Shown here one piece after another: positions 46,511 through 55,768 of a DNA stretch of 64,000 nt. Where the stretch lies: contig NZ_JAMYFE010000007.1 of NCBI RefSeq assembly GCF_024129865.1, forward strand, positions 1-64,000. Direction: 5' to 3'. Positions within the stretch are counted from its first letter, which is position 1, and each line of letters starts with the position of its first letter. The translations under genes and the position numbers were made by a program. The notes below the pieces were generated by a model. The model saw only the letters and a program-made list of their open reading frames with translations, was not told the DNA's origin and did no database searches. Source of the DNA: Stieleria tagensis. Lineage in GTDB: Bacteria > Planctomycetota > Planctomycetia > Pirellulales > Pirellulaceae.

Positions 46511-46611
46511 CCCGGTTTGCTAGCAACCGCCGGTTGGCTGGTTTTCCCCGGTTTGGCGGCTAAACCGGTCTACCGACGACGGGGGAATCAGACCTAGAAT
46601 CCAAGCTGGAC

Positions 46612-46643
46612 TTTCCTATCCTCAGGGTTTCCTATCCTCAGGG
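46612..46643. repeat. Perfect 16-bp tandem duplication
   Basis: TTTCCTATCCTCAGGG occurs at 46612-46627 and again at 46628-46643, immediately upstream of the start codon at 46653. The second copy ends with the only purine-rich stretch (AGGGG) near the start, which could serve as the ribosome binding site. Confidence 0.85.
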
Positions 46644-46652
46644 GTTGCATGG

Positions 46653-47951
46653 ATGCATGAACGAACCCAGCGAGCCGTGGCTCGGTTGTTGTTCGTTTTC
46701 TGCTGCGCGGTGCCGACCTCGTTGGTGGTGATGACCGTGCTGGTGACCTGGACCTCGTGGTACCAATCACGCCAATTGGCAAAACTGACGTATCAGCTGG
46801 GACGTGAAACGGGGCTGGTGTTCCAGATCGACAGTTGCCAGCAAATCGCGCCGGGCAAGTACGTGCTGAAAAATGTACGGATGAGCGATCCGGAAACGGG
46901 TCGAAACATCGCCAAAATCCGCCTGATCGATTACTTGCACGACGAGGATCGCGTCGGCATCTGGCTGCACCAGCCCGAACTGCAATCCGCCGGGCTGGGC
47001 CGCGCCTGGTCGTTGATCCACGACCGGCTGATCAGCGCGCCGGCGCACACGGTGTTGCCGATCCAGATCATTGCGTCCAATCTGAACATTCATAGCCGCA
47101 CCGGATCGCTGCCGCTGAAAGACGTTTCGGCGACCGTCACCCCCGAGTCGACTGGGGTGCGCGTGATCGCGTCGGCGGGGGACACCAGCACGCCAGGCGA
47201 GCCGCTGCTGCGCGCCAGTTTGTTTCGTGATCGCAGCAATCCCTTGCCGAGTACCGAAGTGGTGTTTTCCACCGACGGCACTGCCCTGCCCTGCTCCGCC
47301 ATCGCCGAATACATTCCGGCCGCCGAGATGCTGGGACCGGAGGCGCACTTTTCCGGCAGCATCACCGCCCGTCAACAAGCCGACGGCTGGGTGTATGAAC
47401 TGGGCAATCCAACGATCACCGGAATCGAACTCAGTCGGCTGACACAAGACTTGCCACACCGTGTGATCGGCGATGCGGAATTGCATCTGCGACGCTGTCT
47501 GATCCAGCCCGGTCGGCGGGTCAGCATGATCGGTTCATTGCGGGCCACCGAAATTCGACTCGGCTATCCGCTGTTGGCATCGATGCGGGATCGTTTGGGA
47601 CTGATCATCGACGAACAGGCGGCGATCGGCAGTTCCAATGCCACCCCGCGCGGGATCGCAGCGATCGATTTTGAAATCAACGACGCATCGATTCAGTTGA
47701 CCGGAGTCTGCGACGCGGCACAGCCGGGCGTAGCCATCTATGCGCACAGCCGTCCGATCGCATGGACCGATGGCGGCCGCAGCGACACTCAACAGATCAC
47801 TGCGATCTTGGATCCCCCCAGCAGCGCCGTCTCCAGCTGGCATCAAATCTTCCTGCCCGCCGCCGCGGCGCCTGCGATTGCCTCTCGTCCAGCAGGCGAA
47901 ATCCGTAGCCTTCGCCGTGCTTCCGGCGGCCCAGCGATCCGCCAACACTAG
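46653..47951 (+). CDS. Membrane-anchored protein of unknown function
   Basis: 432 residues. A single N-terminal membrane helix (about 11-33, LLFVFCCAVPTSLVVMTVLVTW) anchors a large periplasmic part. The rest is beta-rich with repeated hydrophobic strands and no signature I recognise; a distant likeness to AsmA-type envelope proteins is possible but weak. The ATG at 46653 has an AGGGG upstream, supplied by a duplicated 16-base sequence. An overlapping ATG at 46649 opens only a three-codon frame. It follows the M50 gene at a distance of 284 bases filled with palindromes, so it is likely separately transcribed. Confidence 0.65.
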   Translation: MHERTQRAVARLLFVFCCAVPTSLVVMTVLVTWTSWYQSRQLAKLTYQLGRETGLVFQIDSCQQIAPGKYVLKNVRMSDPETGRNIAKIRLIDYLHDEDRVGIWLHQPELQSAGLGRAWSLIHDRLISAPAHTVLPIQIIASNLNIHSRTGSLPLKDVSATVTPESTGVRVIASAGDTSTPGEPLLRASLFRDRSNPLPSTEVVFSTDGTALPCSAIAEYIPAAEMLGPEAHFSGSITARQQADGWVYELGNPTITGIELSRLTQDLPHRVIGDAELHLRRCLIQPGRRVSMIGSLRATEIRLGYPLLASMRDRLGLIIDEQAAIGSSNATPRGIAAIDFEINDASIQLTGVCDAAQPGVAIYAHSRPIAWTDGGRSDTQQITAILDPPSSAVSSWHQIFLPAAAAPAIASRPAGEIRSLRRASGGPAIRQH

Positions 47952-48245
47952 CGCCCGGATGATTCATCAGCCGTCGAGCGCTAACTCACGGTCCCTGCGG
48001 CACTAGCTCACCGTCCCTTGTGACCCACATTACCAACTCCAAAAAACCGGCCCCCGGGTGCGCGGCTGGCTGATTGGCGCAGATTGATTTCTGACAGGCT
48101 CTCGTAACACCGTACCAACGATGAATTTGCGTCGCTCGACGCCAAGGTCATGAACAATACCAGTTAGCGCCCTGTTGCGACGTGGTTGCCGAGCCGCCTA
48201 TCGTGCATCAACTGACCGTCTACCGCACCTTGGTTCTATAAAGCA

Positions 48246-51200
48246 ATGGCCGACGACAAACCACTCGATCTCGAATCTCTGCTGGCAATCGCCAACAACC
48301 ATCCCGGCGACGATGCAGCCGCGGCGATTGCGATCGCTAAAGCTCTGTTGATCCGTTCGCAGACCTTGCAGACGCCGCAGGAACGCCGTCAACAGGCCGA
48401 ACTGGACCGGATGATCGGTCACCCAGGCGACAAAGCCACATTGGTCGAGATGACTGACCAAGCGTTTCGCACGCACAGCCCGGCTCGCGTTGCGGATCAG
48501 TTGACGCACATTTTGGACGTGCAGGGTATCCCGCGGTTCTTCAGCCCGTTGGAACGAACCATGCTGAAAGGTTTTCAGACCTTTGGCGGCTACATGCCCG
48601 GCGTCGCGGTGCCGATGGTCAAAGAACAAATGCGGCAGGAGACGGCCAACGTGATTCTGCCTGCCGAACAAGAACCGCTGCGCGAACACTTGGCGGCTCG
48701 GCAGGAAACCGGGCTGCAGATGAACCTGAACTTTCTGGGCGAGGCGCTGCTGGGCGAACACGACGCCAGCGGACGATTGCAGCACTACCTACAGGCGTTG
48801 CGGACACCCGAGATCGCGTGCATCAGCGTCAAACTGTCGACGATCTACAGCCAGGTTTCGACCGTTGCCAGAAAACACACCGTGCGTGTCGTCGCAGACC
48901 GTTTGGAACTGCTGTATCGCGCCGCCATCCGCGAAGCCTACGTCAACTCCAAAGGCCATTCGACATCCAAGTTCGTCTACTTGGACATGGAGGAGTACCG
49001 CGATCTGTATTTGACCGCAGACGTCTTCAAGAACACGCTGGGTCGACCCGGCATGCAAAAAGCCCGAGCCGGAATCGCCCTGCAAGCCTATGTGCCTGAT
49101 TCCTACTTGGTCCTCAAAGACCTGCTGCAGTGGTCCGCCGAGCGAGTCGCCACCGGGGGGTTACCGATCACGGTCCGGTTGGTCAAAGGCGCCAACATGG
49201 AAATGGAACGCGTCGAGGCCTCGGTCGGCGGCTGGCCACAAACGCCGTACAAGGAAAAAGTGCATACCGATGCCAATTTCAAACGCATGCTGCGGCTGAT
49301 GATCGACGCGGCCGCCCAAGGTCACGTACGGATTGGTGTGGCATCGCACAACTTGTTCGACATCGCACTGGCACTGCTATGGGGCAATCGCACCCGGTTG
49401 GATCAGCCCGCCGCCGACGACCTGACCGGAACGGTCCTGGACCGCATGCAATTCGAAATGCTCGAAGGCATGGCCAATCATCAGCGCCGCGCCCTGTGTG
49501 AATCGACACCAAAAATGTTGTTGTATGCACCGGCCTGTCGGCGCGACGACTTCCTACATGCGATCGGCTATCTGATTCGTCGGTTAGATGAAAACACCGG
49601 CCCGGAAAATTTCCTTCGCTACTCGTTTCGTCTGACACCGGACTCCGAAGCCTGGCACAAACTGGCATCTGACTTCACCACATCGTTAGGTCAGATCGAC
49701 GACGTCGACACCAACCCCCGTCGCACGCAAGACCACCGCCAACCTGCCGCCCAACCCGAGCCGGCCGCGCGCTGGTGGAAATACATCAACGAGCCCGACA
49801 CGGATTGGTCATTGCCACATCACTCGGAGTGGGCGCAGTCGGTCATCGCCGAGTGGAAACCCAAGTGCGACGACCAAGCGGTGTCGATTCCGTTGTTGAT
49901 CGGCGACGAATCACGTGCCGCCGATAGCGACGCCGGCCGCCAGACCCGTGAATCCTATGACCCGTCACGGCCCGAAAGCGTTGCCTGTCGATTCGTCCAA
50001 GCGACCGAGCAAGACGTGCTGGACGCGATCGGCGTTGCCCACGACGATCCCGCCGGATGGCGAGAGATGTCGTGGCAATCACGCTACGATCTATTTCGTG
50101 CCGCGGCGCAAAACATGCGTCTGCGCCGAGGTGACTTGATCGGCGCGATGATGATTGATGGCGGAAAATTGATCACCGAAGCCGACCCGGAGGTCAGCGA
50201 AGCGATCGATTTCACCGAGTTCTATCCGTTGACGATGCAGCCCTATCTGGAGCGTTCCGCGGCCGGGCGATTCTCGATCCGGCCCCGTGGTAGCGTGGCC
50301 GTCATCAGCCCCTGGAATTTTCCCCTGGCGATCCCCTGCGGCGGCATCGTCGCCTCGCTCGCCGCCGGCAACACGGTGATCTTGAAACCGGCCAGCGACA
50401 CGGTCTTGCCGGCCTACGAAATCGCCCGCTGTTTCTGGGACGCCGGCGTGCCACGATCGGCGCTGCAATTGATCCCTTGCAGCGGCGGCGGAGCGGGACA
50501 ACGTCTGGTCACGGACCCGCGAATCGACGCCGTCGTGTTGACCGGCGGAACGGAAACCGCAAAGACCATGTTGGCGTCGCGACCGGACTTGCATCTGATC
50601 GCCGAAACCGGTGGCAAGAACGCGACCATTGTGACCTCGTTGTGTGACCGCGACCTGGCGATCAAACATGTGCTGCACAGCGCATTCAGTCACAGCGGAC
50701 AAAAATGCAGCGCGACCTCCTTGCTGCTACTGCAACAAGAACTGTACGACGACAAAGAGTTCCGCGAGGCGTTGGCCGACGCCGCCGAAAGTCTGCCTGT
50801 CGGATCGGCATGGGACGTCACCTCACGTGTCGGTCCACTGATTCGTCCGCCGTCAGGTGATCTGGAACAGGGCATCAAAGAACTCGAACCCGGTGAAGAC
50901 TGGTTGGTGATGCCGCGCCACGTCGACGACAACCCACAACTGTATCGCCCCGGGATCAAATGGAACGTGCGTCCGGGTAGCTTCACCCACAGCACCGAAT
51001 TGTTCGGTCCGGTGTTGGGTGTGATGCCCTTCGGCCGGCTGGAAGAAGCCATCGAAATGGTCAATGCGACGGGATACGGATTGACCAGCGCGCTGGAAAG
51101 TCTGGATCACCGCGAGCAAGAATTGTGGCGGGACAACATTCATGCCGGCAATCTATATGTCAATCGTCCTTCGACCGGTGCGATCGTGTTGCGTCAACCG

Positions 51201-52028
51201 TTCGGCGGCGTCGGCAGCAGTGGTTATGGGCCGGCGGCCAAAGCCGGCGGGCCGCACTATGTGTTGCCGCTGATCCATCTCGATAGCCCTGACCGCGATG
51301 GCCCTGACCGCGATGGCCCTGACCAACCCGTCGATGAAACCACTACAACGGCCAAAACAGACGACACCGGCATCCAGCAGCCATCGATTCAAGATGCATT
51401 GTCAGCTCTGCTGGCGGTTGCGGACGAACACAGCCAACTCGACCGCAAACTGGTCCAACGCTTCGCCGCCGACGCCCAAATCGCTTGGCACGACACCTTT
51501 GGCAAGATGCATGATCACTTCGGATTGATCGGCCAAGACAACTGGCGCCGCTATCTGCCTGTCAAACAATTGCGGATCCGGTTGCTAGGCAACGAATCGG
51601 CCAACGACATCGCGCTGTCGATGATCGCCGCGGCAACCGCTGGATGCAACGTCACCTACTCGTTCGATTCAGAACACCCGCCGGGAACGCAATTGATTCA
51701 GTCCGTCTCCGATCACCTGGTGCTGGCCGCCACCTCGCCATGGCACCCGGAATGGGTCGAAGAATCAGACGTCGCGTTGGCCGCAGAGATCTCCGATGGA
51801 CGTGTCGATCGATTGCGGTTACTGGTACCAACCAAACAGTTGGCAACCGTGCTGCATGACGCCTGCCGCACGGCATTCGTCACGATCGTTGCGGAAACCG
51901 TCATCGACGATGCGCCCATCGAAACGCTGCGTTACATGAACGAGCAATCGATTTCGCATGACTACCACCGCTACGGCAATCTGGGCCGCCGATTGCTCAG
52001 CACACCACAGGAAAACGCCGCCGACTAA
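48246..52028 (+). CDS. putA: Bifunctional proline dehydrogenase / glutamate semialdehyde dehydrogenase PutA
   Basis: 1260 residues. The N-terminal half is FAD-dependent proline dehydrogenase (LVKGANMEMERVEASVGG, RIGVASHNLFDIALA). The second is the NAD-dependent P5C/glutamate semialdehyde dehydrogenase: VISPWNFPLAIPCGG, E787 in AETGGKNA and catalytic C821 in SGQKCSA, with the PFGGVGSSGYG end. Together they oxidise proline to glutamate. A further C-terminal part (about 1080-1260), ending in RYMNEQSISHDYHRYGNLG, resembles the extra aldehyde-dehydrogenase-like domain of long PutA types. The N-terminal ribbon-helix-helix repressor domain of enteric PutA is absent. A 15-bp minisatellite encodes the linker at about residue 1015. 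It starts 294 bases after the previous gene; that spacer shows no gene. Confidence 0.95.
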   Translation: MADDKPLDLESLLAIANNHPGDDAAAAIAIAKALLIRSQTLQTPQERRQQAELDRMIGHPGDKATLVEMTDQAFRTHSPARVADQLTHILDVQGIPRFFSPLERTMLKGFQTFGGYMPGVAVPMVKEQMRQETANVILPAEQEPLREHLAARQETGLQMNLNFLGEALLGEHDASGRLQHYLQALRTPEIACISVKLSTIYSQVSTVARKHTVRVVADRLELLYRAAIREAYVNSKGHSTSKFVYLDMEEYRDLYLTADVFKNTLGRPGMQKARAGIALQAYVPDSYLVLKDLLQWSAERVATGGLPITVRLVKGANMEMERVEASVGGWPQTPYKEKVHTDANFKRMLRLMIDAAAQGHVRIGVASHNLFDIALALLWGNRTRLDQPAADDLTGTVLDRMQFEMLEGMANHQRRALCESTPKMLLYAPACRRDDFLHAIGYLIRRLDENTGPENFLRYSFRLTPDSEAWHKLASDFTTSLGQIDDVDTNPRRTQDHRQPAAQPEPAARWWKYINEPDTDWSLPHHSEWAQSVIAEWKPKCDDQAVSIPLLIGDESRAADSDAGRQTRESYDPSRPESVACRFVQATEQDVLDAIGVAHDDPAGWREMSWQSRYDLFRAAAQNMRLRRGDLIGAMMIDGGKLITEADPEVSEAIDFTEFYPLTMQPYLERSAAGRFSIRPRGSVAVISPWNFPLAIPCGGIVASLAAGNTVILKPASDTVLPAYEIARCFWDAGVPRSALQLIPCSGGGAGQRLVTDPRIDAVVLTGGTETAKTMLASRPDLHLIAETGGKNATIVTSLCDRDLAIKHVLHSAFSHSGQKCSATSLLLLQQELYDDKEFREALADAAESLPVGSAWDVTSRVGPLIRPPSGDLEQGIKELEPGEDWLVMPRHVDDNPQLYRPGIKWNVRPGSFTHSTELFGPVLGVMPFGRLEEAIEMVNATGYGLTSALESLDHREQELWRDNIHAGNLYVNRPSTGAIVLRQPFGGVGSSGYGPAAKAGGPHYVLPLIHLDSPDRDGPDRDGPDQPVDETTTTAKTDDTGIQQPSIQDALSALLAVADEHSQLDRKLVQRFAADAQIAWHDTFGKMHDHFGLIGQDNWRRYLPVKQLRIRLLGNESANDIALSMIAAATAGCNVTYSFDSEHPPGTQLIQSVSDHLVLAATSPWHPEWVEESDVALAAEISDGRVDRLRLLVPTKQLATVLHDACRTAFVTIVAETVIDDAPIETLRYMNEQSISHDYHRYGNLGRRLLSTPQENAAD
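51286..51324 (+). repeat. In-frame 15-bp minisatellite within putA
   Basis: GCCCTGACCGCGATG is present at 51286-51300 and 51301-51315, with a partial third copy to 51324. It encodes repeated PDRDG in the linker between the dehydrogenase and the C-terminal domain, so copy-number change would alter linker length without a frameshift. Confidence 0.85.
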
Positions 52029-52042
52029 CATCCACTCGGCGC

Positions 52043-52109
52043 TGGTGTGGAGGATTTATCCGACCGGGTAGACGCTCCCAGAATCCGGTCGGATAAATCC
52101 TCCACACCA
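52043..52109. repeat. Perfect 25-bp palindrome, TGGTGTGGAGG family copy 3
   Basis: Bases 52043-52067 and 52085-52109 are exactly complementary with a 17-base loop. The element lies between the convergent putA and ccsBA genes, 15 bases after the putA stop and 17 bases before the ccsBA stop. It could form a hairpin at the 3' ends of both transcripts. There is no U-run. Confidence 0.9.
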
Positions 52110-52126
52110 ACGTGCCCTGTGCATCG

Positions 52127-55100
52127 TTACGTACTGCTGGGCTTGCGCCAGTAGAACAGCCCCGCCAGGATGAAGGCGATTTGGATCGTGATGAACACCA
52201 TCAATGTTCGCAGCACGCCTTCCGTGAATCCGTAGCTGTGCAGTCCGATCCCCAGTTCGTTGGTCCCGAACCAACTCCAGGCGGTGACGATATTGCCGCC
52301 GATCGCCAGGAGCGAAAATCCGCGTGCCTTGACCATCCCGTCCCAGCGAGCATGCAACATCAACGCGTTCCAAATCACGATCAGTAGGGCCCCATTCTCT
52401 TTGGGGTCCCAGCCCCAAAAGCGGCCCCAACTGTCGTCGGCCCACAAGCCACCCAGGATCGTTCCGATCGTGCTGAACAGAATTCCAAAACAGGTGGCAC
52501 CATAGATCATTCGATACAACGATTGACGGGATTTTTCGCTCGCCCCCAGCCAATTGTTAACCAGATAACCGATTCCCAAAATGCCGGCGACCAACGTGGC
52601 GACGTAGCCCAGTGAGACACTGATCACGTGCGTGGCTAACCAAAATTGCGTGTCCAAGACCGCCTGCAGCACAGGCATCGTGTCACCGGAGCTAAGCCCC
52701 CATGCCACCAACAGGGACAATGTCCCGGTGATCGCAGCCAACATGTTGCCAAATCCCAAGCGGAAAATACGGTCCACGACCAATCCGAAAACCACTGCCG
52801 CCCAACCGATGAACACGGCCGACGAATAAATGTTGATCACCGGTGCGCGCCCGGTGATATAGATTCGGCTAAGCAATGCAACCGAGTGAATCGTTGCGGC
52901 TACCAGCAACACACCCCAGGTAGCGTTGCGCAAGCGGTGTCCACCGGTCGCGAAAAACACCAGTCCCATGACTAACGCAATGATGTACAGGATCGTCGCT
53001 CGGATCCGCGGCGAATTGGATTCCATCCAACGTTCCAAAGCGACTTTGCGGGAACTAAATCCGGGCACCGCATAGCCTGCCGAAAGCGACAATTGATCAT
53101 CAACGGCTTGATTGAAACCTTCATAATTCAGTTTCTCGTCGGCATAGGCTTCGATCATTTTGCTAAACGGATCCGATGCCCATTGGCCGTCGCCTTCCGC
53201 GGACGGCCCCTGCGATGCGTCGTCGAAAAATGCTGGGGCGAATGCTTTCCAATCCGGGTCGTTCACACTCGATGCCACTTCGTCTTGCGTCGGTGGAATG
53301 ATCCGCGCCGTAGGCATGGTTTGAATCGAATCCATCCGCTGCTTCAATTGCGAGACGGCAAACTGCTGGACCATTTCGGCCGTGATGCCCTCGGGCAGAT
53401 TGTCGGTCGGTACCTCCGGCGGTCGCGGCAACTGAAACGCCTCGGCGGTCAACATGTATTGGCGGGTACGGCGATCGAGTTCCAGCAACTTGCGTTCTTT
53501 GAACGACAGCGCCGCTTCGTCTTTTTGCCGGGCGGCGGCGATCAACGCGCTGGCCGCCGACCACTGGGACAACAATTCGTCCAGCGAATACAACTTGCTT
53601 TCGCGACGCTCCAGTTTCAATTGACTGCGAACCTCTTCGGCGTCGACACGAAACATTGGCAAGTAACGTAGCGCCGATTGGTCGACCGCGACTTCCATCA
53701 ACCACTGGATCGCGGGCATCGATTTACCGTCCACGCGTTTCTTGATCGCTTCGGGTGCGTTGTCCATCGACAACGATTCTTTGTTGCTGATCGCCTTGAG
53801 CGTTTGGCGGGCGAACGCATCAAGCGGCATCACCCGTCCGCCGAACTGCGCCGGGATTTTCCCCGCGGTATAGAAATCGAATTCAGTGTCTCGCGTGGCG
53901 GGGCGCAGCGAGGTCATCACGGCCGGCCAAGGAATCAACATCAACAGCGCGAAACTGCCGGCGATGGCGATCGCAATCCATGCCGGTGTGAACGACAGGC
54001 GACGTTTCCGCGCGGCGTCATCGAGTGCCGCCAATTCTTTGACCGACTCCCGCTCGCGGCGACCGACGAAACGTTTCAGTGTGCCCATGAAGTGAGCCAA
54101 CATGCCCAGCGCCATGATGCTGCAGGCGACATAGGGGATCAACCATCCGCTGTTGCGAACGACCTGTAATCCGGTCAACTCTTTGCCGTTTGGCAACGGC
54201 GTGTAACTGGATTGGAAAAAGGTTTCCCCGCGATAGCGCAGCGGATTGTTCATCCAAACACGTTCACGACGATCTTCACCGGTCTCCTGATCGATGATGC
54301 GAATATACGAACTGTAGTCACGTGGCGTTTCGGTACCGCTGTAGTTACGACGCTGCACGTCTTCCAGATGAACCCAGTACGGTTTGACTTCGCGGTGATA
54401 CTTCAAACCGATCTTGTAATCGGTGTCACCGATTTTGACGGTGTCGTAGACATCTTCGGACGATCCGTCGGGCACCAGTGTTTCGCGGTCGGACAACATT
54501 TGGCTGACCAGGTGCGTGCCGATCGGCTGGCCGGATTCTTTGTCGATCAATTCGATGTAGGCCGCCGCCACGTTGACTTCGCCATCGGTTCCGCCGCGTC
54601 GCCGCGCCGCAATCGCTTGCACCTCTTTACCCACGCCGGTGGTCGCCGGATTCTCGGCACCGGGCTTGGGATTGACCAAATCGGAATTCCCAAAGTACTG
54701 CAGGACTTTGATGTCCACGGGCAAGGCATCGTCGCGAATCAAGTCGCCGCTGGATTTAGCCGCCTCCACCTGAGCCCCGGGGATCGCGGTCACGGTGTCT
54801 TTGTCGTCGTCGGAAACGATGAACGCCAACTCGACGCGGTCCAGGTTGACCAGCGAATTGGTCGACGCGCCTTCGATCAAACTGATTCGTTGTTCTAACT
54901 GGCGATCACCAAACGCAAATTGACCGAACATCAACAGGGCGACCCCAAAGTGCAGCAGCAAATTGCCGCCCTGGCGTCCAAAGATCAACAGGCATCCGAC
55001 CAACAAGATCAATCCGGCACCTAGGCCTTTGGTCAACTGCCAAACGATCCGCAGTCCCGGTTCACCAATCTGTGTGCCCGATAGCAACGTGTAAACAATC

Positions 55101-55720
55101 ACACCGGCAACCAACGCGGCAAAAAAGTACGCCACCCGTCGCAGCGAACGGTGCTGGACATTCATGGCGACCGCGGTCAGCCCGATTGCTCCCGCGATCC
55201 CGGTCGCCTGGACGAACCGCCAGAGCGCTGCGTAGGAAATCGGTGGCGCACCCTGTAGCCCATCACTGCTGTGTCCGCTGGCAACGATCAGCCCCGCAAC
55301 CGCGAAACCGACGACCAAGAACACGATGCCCGCCATCAAGCGACTACCCGATGACGAGACCTTGAAGCGAGTCGTTTTGGACGCGATCAAGTTGACCAGC
55401 AACAACAGCCCAATCATCGCCCCGCCGGGAAACGGAATCACACCGGGAAACGGCTGCGCATGTGGCACGAACGCCTGGGGAAAGAAATCGTCCAGGTGCA
55501 TCCAAGCCACCCAAGTCGTGAAGTAACGCTCCTTGACGTCCTGCATGTTCATTTCGTCTTGGGCCAAGGTGCCGACCAAAACGAGAATCAACGAGGCGGC
55601 GAACAACGTGACCGTTAATTTCAGTGACCCGAGCGCGGCCAGTACATCCGACGATGTGATCACATCGGACGAATTGCGCTGTTGTGTCGTCGCGTCGGTG
55701 GGTTTGGGTGCCGTTGCCAT
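52127..55720 (-). CDS. Fused cytochrome c biogenesis protein CcsBA (ResB-CcsA)
   Basis: 1197 residues. The N-terminal part is ResB/CcsB-like: LAALGSLKLTVTLFAASLILVLVGTLAQ, further membrane helices, a long outside region and RYRGETFFQSSYTPL. The C-terminal part is CcsA-like with about eight helices and the haem-handling WWD-type motif WGWDPKENGALLIVIWNALML near residues 1100-1120. Fused CcsBA enzymes export haem and attach it to CxxCH apocytochromes (system II). A large insert in the middle (about 600-880, from FYTAGKIPAQFGGRVMPLDAFARQTL) is a feature shared with other planctomycete and Bacteroidetes versions. No CcdA- or ResA-like gene is beside it. The cytochromes at 195-1226 and 63699-64000 are plausible clients. 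Confidence 0.92.
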   Translation of the reverse strand: MATAPKPTDATTQQRNSSDVITSSDVLAALGSLKLTVTLFAASLILVLVGTLAQDEMNMQDVKERYFTTWVAWMHLDDFFPQAFVPHAQPFPGVIPFPGGAMIGLLLLVNLIASKTTRFKVSSSGSRLMAGIVFLVVGFAVAGLIVASGHSSDGLQGAPPISYAALWRFVQATGIAGAIGLTAVAMNVQHRSLRRVAYFFAALVAGVIVYTLLSGTQIGEPGLRIVWQLTKGLGAGLILLVGCLLIFGRQGGNLLLHFGVALLMFGQFAFGDRQLEQRISLIEGASTNSLVNLDRVELAFIVSDDDKDTVTAIPGAQVEAAKSSGDLIRDDALPVDIKVLQYFGNSDLVNPKPGAENPATTGVGKEVQAIAARRRGGTDGEVNVAAAYIELIDKESGQPIGTHLVSQMLSDRETLVPDGSSEDVYDTVKIGDTDYKIGLKYHREVKPYWVHLEDVQRRNYSGTETPRDYSSYIRIIDQETGEDRRERVWMNNPLRYRGETFFQSSYTPLPNGKELTGLQVVRNSGWLIPYVACSIMALGMLAHFMGTLKRFVGRRERESVKELAALDDAARKRRLSFTPAWIAIAIAGSFALLMLIPWPAVMTSLRPATRDTEFDFYTAGKIPAQFGGRVMPLDAFARQTLKAISNKESLSMDNAPEAIKKRVDGKSMPAIQWLMEVAVDQSALRYLPMFRVDAEEVRSQLKLERRESKLYSLDELLSQWSAASALIAAARQKDEAALSFKERKLLELDRRTRQYMLTAEAFQLPRPPEVPTDNLPEGITAEMVQQFAVSQLKQRMDSIQTMPTARIIPPTQDEVASSVNDPDWKAFAPAFFDDASQGPSAEGDGQWASDPFSKMIEAYADEKLNYEGFNQAVDDQLSLSAGYAVPGFSSRKVALERWMESNSPRIRATILYIIALVMGLVFFATGGHRLRNATWGVLLVAATIHSVALLSRIYITGRAPVINIYSSAVFIGWAAVVFGLVVDRIFRLGFGNMLAAITGTLSLLVAWGLSSGDTMPVLQAVLDTQFWLATHVISVSLGYVATLVAGILGIGYLVNNWLGASEKSRQSLYRMIYGATCFGILFSTIGTILGGLWADDSWGRFWGWDPKENGALLIVIWNALMLHARWDGMVKARGFSLLAIGGNIVTAWSWFGTNELGIGLHSYGFTEGVLRTLMVFITIQIAFILAGLFYWRKPSST

Positions 55721-55768
55721 TTTGATTTCAATCTCGTGAGTCGTTGGATCACTGGCCTGTCGATACAG

